Below, one piece after another: positions 15,668 to 18,383 of a DNA stretch of 18,383 nucleotides. The notes under the pieces are model-generated. The model was not told the DNA's origin. It searched no databases and saw nothing but the letters and a program-made list of their open reading frames with translations. Both the position numbers and the translations under genes were made by a program. The DNA is from Fidelibacterota bacterium (lineage in GTDB: Bacteria > Fidelibacterota > Fidelibacteria > Fidelibacterales > DSDE01), in NCBI GenBank assembly GCA_011049095.1, contig DSDE01000393.1:1-18383 (forward strand), given 5' to 3'. Numbering within the stretch: position 1 is the stretch's first letter; every line of letters starts with the position of its first letter.

Positions 15668-15750
15668 GATTATTCCTCACAATTATCAATAGGCTATAAT
15701 TTCTTAATTTTTATCCTGCACAAAATCTTTGTCTGTTTTTGTTGGTCTCA
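15668..15750 (-). promoter_or_regulatory. Intergenic region before the S46 gene with AT-rich inverted repeat
   Basis: This 83-bp gap separates the kinase stop from the peptidase start. It holds an imperfectly placed but exact inverted repeat, AATTAT and ATAATT, at 15681-15686 and 15696-15701 with a 9-nt spacer, just upstream of the ribosome site. The region is AT-rich and could hold the promoter of the downstream gene run, but no convincing -35/-10 pair was found. Short AT palindromes arise by chance. Confidence 0.25.
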
Positions 15751-18383
15751 TTAGTCACTTGCTAAAGTGCGTGCGATCGCTGCCCGCAGTTCAGGGAATT
15801 GATATGGCTTGCTTATGATATCTTTAAACCCATATTTTTTATAGTCAGCCATAATTGGGTCATTGGTGTAGCCGCTGCTGACGATAACTTTTACCTTAGG
15901 ATTGATATGCAGCAGCGTTTCCAGGGTTTCTCTGCCGCCCATTCCACCAGGAATCGTTAAGTCAGTTATGACTAAGTCCGGCGGTTTGCCCTTCATACTC
16001 TCTTCTTCATAAATCGCGATGGCTTCTTCACCTGATTTTGCCAAAAGGACCTGATGCCCGTCTCTTTCCAAAATTCTGCGGGTTACATCCAAAATACTGG
16101 CCTCATCGTCCATTATCAGGATTTTTGCGCCGCTAAGCGGCCTTGTTTCAGTTTTTTCTTCTTTTTTCATGGGCGAAATTTCTGCCGCAGGCAGGAAAAA
16201 GATGAAGCTGGTTCCTTTTCCTGTTTCACTGCGCACGACTATCCAGCCATTATGTTTGCGAATGATGGAGAAAACGACTGCCAGGCCAAGGCCATGACCC
16301 TTATTCTTGGTACTGAAATAGGGCTCGAAAATTGTTTTTAGGTCTTTGGGAGGAATACCAGAACCTTGATCCTGAACTTCGATACGTACATATTTTCCCG
16401 GCTGCAGTGGCATACCGCTCCCCTCGATTATAAAATCGTTAAAGGCTGAAATAGTGATGACACCACCTGCGGGCATAGCTTGAATGGCGTTAATGGTCAG
16501 ATTTTGAATAACTTGTCCGATTTGCCCCACATCTGCCGCCACGGGCCAGACATCTTCGGAAAAGCCATATTTAATGGCACAAGTGCTGCCATGAGAGACA
16601 AAGTCAGCCGATTCTTTTATTATCTCAAGGATGGAGCTGGCTTTGATAACGGGAGTGCCGCCTTTGGAAAAGGTGAGAAGCTGGGCTGTCAGGTCTCTAG
16701 CTCGCAAAGCAGCGCGTTCCGCTCCTTTCAAAATCTGGTGAAGATGGGGATTCTTTTCTGTCATCACAGTTGCCATGCTGATATTTCCTAAAATGGCTGT
16801 GAGTATATTATTGAAATCGTGGGCAATGCCACCAGCCAAAATTCCGATGCTTTCAAGTTTCTGAATCTTGTTCATCGCGTCATCACGATTTTTTTCAATG
16901 GTCACATCGCGAAAAACAATAACGCAGCCATTGAATAGACCCTTGCTGTCCAAGATAGGCGCTGCGCTGTCTGCGATAATCTTGCGCTGAGCATCACGAC
17001 TGATAAGCAGGGTATTTTCCTCAAGCAGGATAACATTATTCTGATCTTTCACGCTTTGAACTAAGCTGGGTCTGGGCAGCTCTGTTTCACCGTCAATGAT
17101 GACGAAAACTTCTTCCAGTGGCTGTCCCATCGCCTCATGTTGTTTCCAGCCTGTCAGCTCTTCAGCTATTGGGTTCATTAGTGTGATACGACCGGCAGTG
17201 TCTGTGGCTATAACGCCATCTCCTATGCTGCGGAGGGTTATCAGCAGTCGTTCCTGCTCGATTGTCAGCATCTGTTTGGCAGTTTTTATCTCTGTTAAGT
17301 CAATAAATATGCTTAGTATCTGTATCTCATCACCTTGCGGAATTGGCACCATTGTCGCTGTTACATCCATTGAAGCGCCGCTGGGCAAAAGCAGCTTATG
17401 ATCGCTGTAAGGCAAAGCTTTCTTTAGCATTTTTGCCTCGTTGACCTGGCTAAGCACTTTTGTGTGGTTTTCCAGATGAAAAAGATCATAGATAGATAGT
17501 TCTTTAGGGCGGCTATTTATATTTTTTGGCCTCAGCAATTCGTCCGCATAACGATTGCTCCACAAGATGATGCCGTTATGATGTAATATCAGGCCGATAG
17601 GAATGTTTTCAGCTAAAATCCGGTACCTTTCTTCTCGTTCGGCAAGAAGCATTTCCATTCGCCGCCGCTCTGCTATCTCATTTTCTAATTGCAGCGTCTT
17701 TTCTTTGAGGGGATGCAGCATCTGCCGCCGCAACAAGGGATAACCAAGGACAAGCATACTTATGAGCGTGCTGGTGGACATCAGAGGAGCTGGCAAATTA
17801 GGCACTACTCTGATGGTATATCCTAGAAGAAAAATGGCAATTCCCACGATAAACCAGCGATCTTCTGAATTGCTGTAGCTTCTCCAAAGTAAAAATAGCG
17901 CCAGCATCATCATAGATATACTCCAAAGAACCAGTACAAATGAGAGCTGAGAAAAGTCAACTATCGTTAGCCCATTATTGTGGATTCTGGGATTGCTGAT
18001 AAATTCATCATTAAATACAGGCCAGGCGATGAGAACAAGGATAAGCAAATTGAAGTAAATTAAAATTGAGAGCCACTGTGCGGTGTAGCGTATGTAGCGA
18101 GAGACAAAAATCAGCAGCAGAGGCATCATCAGGCCAAGCAGAATCACTGAAAACTGAAGGTAAAGCTCTGGCCTGCCGAAAGCAATTAGCTCCGGACTTA
18201 GATTGCGAACTGTCAGCTCAAGAAGCAGTATCAGTGAAAAGGCAGCCCACAATGCCACAGTAGCAGTGAACCAACTGAAATAGCGGTTAATCTCCCGTTT
18301 GCTCTCCATCATTAAGCTGAGAAAGGATAGCGAAAAACCGATAACCGCAGTCAGGCCCAGGGTAATTATGTTGTAAAGCGTTA
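15751..18383 (-). CDS. 7TM hybrid histidine kinase, partial at right edge
   Basis: Membrane sensor kinase with a fused receiver. Numbering is from the Met at 18312. The frame stays open to the window edge: 23 more codons form a hydrophobic helix, which together with six helices at about 14-35, 53-71, 79-100, 120-145, 153-170 and 178-198 makes a 7TM sensor. The Met at 18312 has no ribosome site, so the real start is upstream of the window. A coiled segment (about 200-230) leads to two PAS domains (about 225-345 and 350-470). The phosphorylated His498 sits in GGIAHDFNN. The ATPase has Asn608, the DxGxG motif at 648, and GHGLGL at 672-677. The receiver has D735-D736, phosphorylated Asp784 and Lys835. 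No DNA-binding output is present, so the partner regulator lies elsewhere. Confidence 0.92.
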   Translation of the reverse strand, partial: TLYNIITLGLTAVIGFSLSFLSLMMESKREINRYFSWFTATVALWAAFSLILLLELTVRNLSPELIAFGRPELYLQFSVILLGLMMPLLLIFVSRYIRYTAQWLSILIYFNLLILVLIAWPVFNDEFISNPRIHNNGLTIVDFSQLSFVLVLWSISMMMLALFLLWRSYSNSEDRWFIVGIAIFLLGYTIRVVPNLPAPLMSTSTLISMLVLGYPLLRRQMLHPLKEKTLQLENEIAERRRMEMLLAEREERYRILAENIPIGLILHHNGIILWSNRYADELLRPKNINSRPKELSIYDLFHLENHTKVLSQVNEAKMLKKALPYSDHKLLLPSGASMDVTATMVPIPQGDEIQILSIFIDLTEIKTAKQMLTIEQERLLITLRSIGDGVIATDTAGRITLMNPIAEELTGWKQHEAMGQPLEEVFVIIDGETELPRPSLVQSVKDQNNVILLEENTLLISRDAQRKIIADSAAPILDSKGLFNGCVIVFRDVTIEKNRDDAMNKIQKLESIGILAGGIAHDFNNILTAILGNISMATVMTEKNPHLHQILKGAERAALRARDLTAQLLTFSKGGTPVIKASSILEIIKESADFVSHGSTCAIKYGFSEDVWPVAADVGQIGQVIQNLTINAIQAMPAGGVITISAFNDFIIEGSGMPLQPGKYVRIEVQDQGSGIPPKDLKTIFEPYFSTKNKGHGLGLAVVFSIIRKHNGWIVVRSETGKGTSFIFFLPAAEISPMKKEEKTETRPLSGAKILIMDDEASILDVTRRILERDGHQVLLAKSGEEAIAIYEEESMKGKPPDLVITDLTIPGGMGGRETLETLLHINPKVKVIVSSGYTNDPIMADYKKYGFKDIISKPYQFPELRAAIARTLASD

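Overview
This window reads as one bacterial chromosome segment of about 18.4 kb, with every supported gene on the minus strand. Gene order along transcription, from the right edge to the left, is: a membrane hybrid histidine kinase cut by the right edge; an S46 dipeptidyl-peptidase; an ABC-type ATPase with degenerate motifs; pcm; ridA; a DUF5683-like envelope protein; a sodium-coupled NSS amino-acid transporter; a DUF2279-like envelope protein; purF; a UbiA-family prenyltransferase; a two-cluster ferredoxin; a geranylgeranyl-reductase-family flavoprotein; a dinG-type exonuclease-helicase; and lutA, lutB and lutC, with lutC cut by the left edge. I saw no tRNA, rRNA, CRISPR array, insertion sequence or phage gene.

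The organism is probably an anaerobic member of the FCB superphylum (Bacteroidota, Cloacimonadota, Marinimicrobia, Calditrichota and relatives). This is an inference from family content: S46 peptidase, DUF5683- and DUF2279-like envelope proteins, and a UbiA plus geranylgeranyl reductase pair. The proteins have many iron-sulfur sites (ferredoxin, LutA, LutB, PurF, DinG), and the lactate, peptide and amino-acid genes suggest a peptide- or organic-acid-using heterotroph. No marker here fixes the phylum.

Layout by region. 1-2669 is a lutABC lactate-oxidation module whose genes overlap by 4 bp, with lutA starting on the dinG stop codon. 2669-5599 is a DinG-like protein with an N-terminal DEDDh exonuclease. 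5614-7910 is a compact isoprenoid cassette (prenyltransferase, ferredoxin, reductase). It has the parts expected for making and saturating a polyprenyl lipid, possibly an archaeal-type ether lipid, a quinone or another prenylated product. 7900-12644 mixes purF, two small exported proteins, an amino-acid transporter, ridA and pcm. Gaps there are 15 bp or less, so co-transcription is likely. 12679-15667 holds the odd ABC ATPase and a secreted dipeptidyl-peptidase predicted to prefer Asp/Glu at P1. 15751-18383 is the sensor kinase.

Possible metabolic links: the S46 peptidase releases dipeptides outside the cytoplasm, the NSS carrier imports amino acids, RidA removes reactive imines formed in amino-acid metabolism, and LutABC oxidises lactate. 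The most interesting points are the prenyltransferase-ferredoxin-reductase cassette, a RidA that appears to have both a lipoprotein start and a cytosolic start, and an ATPase that keeps Walker motifs but lacks a normal ABC signature and switch histidine.
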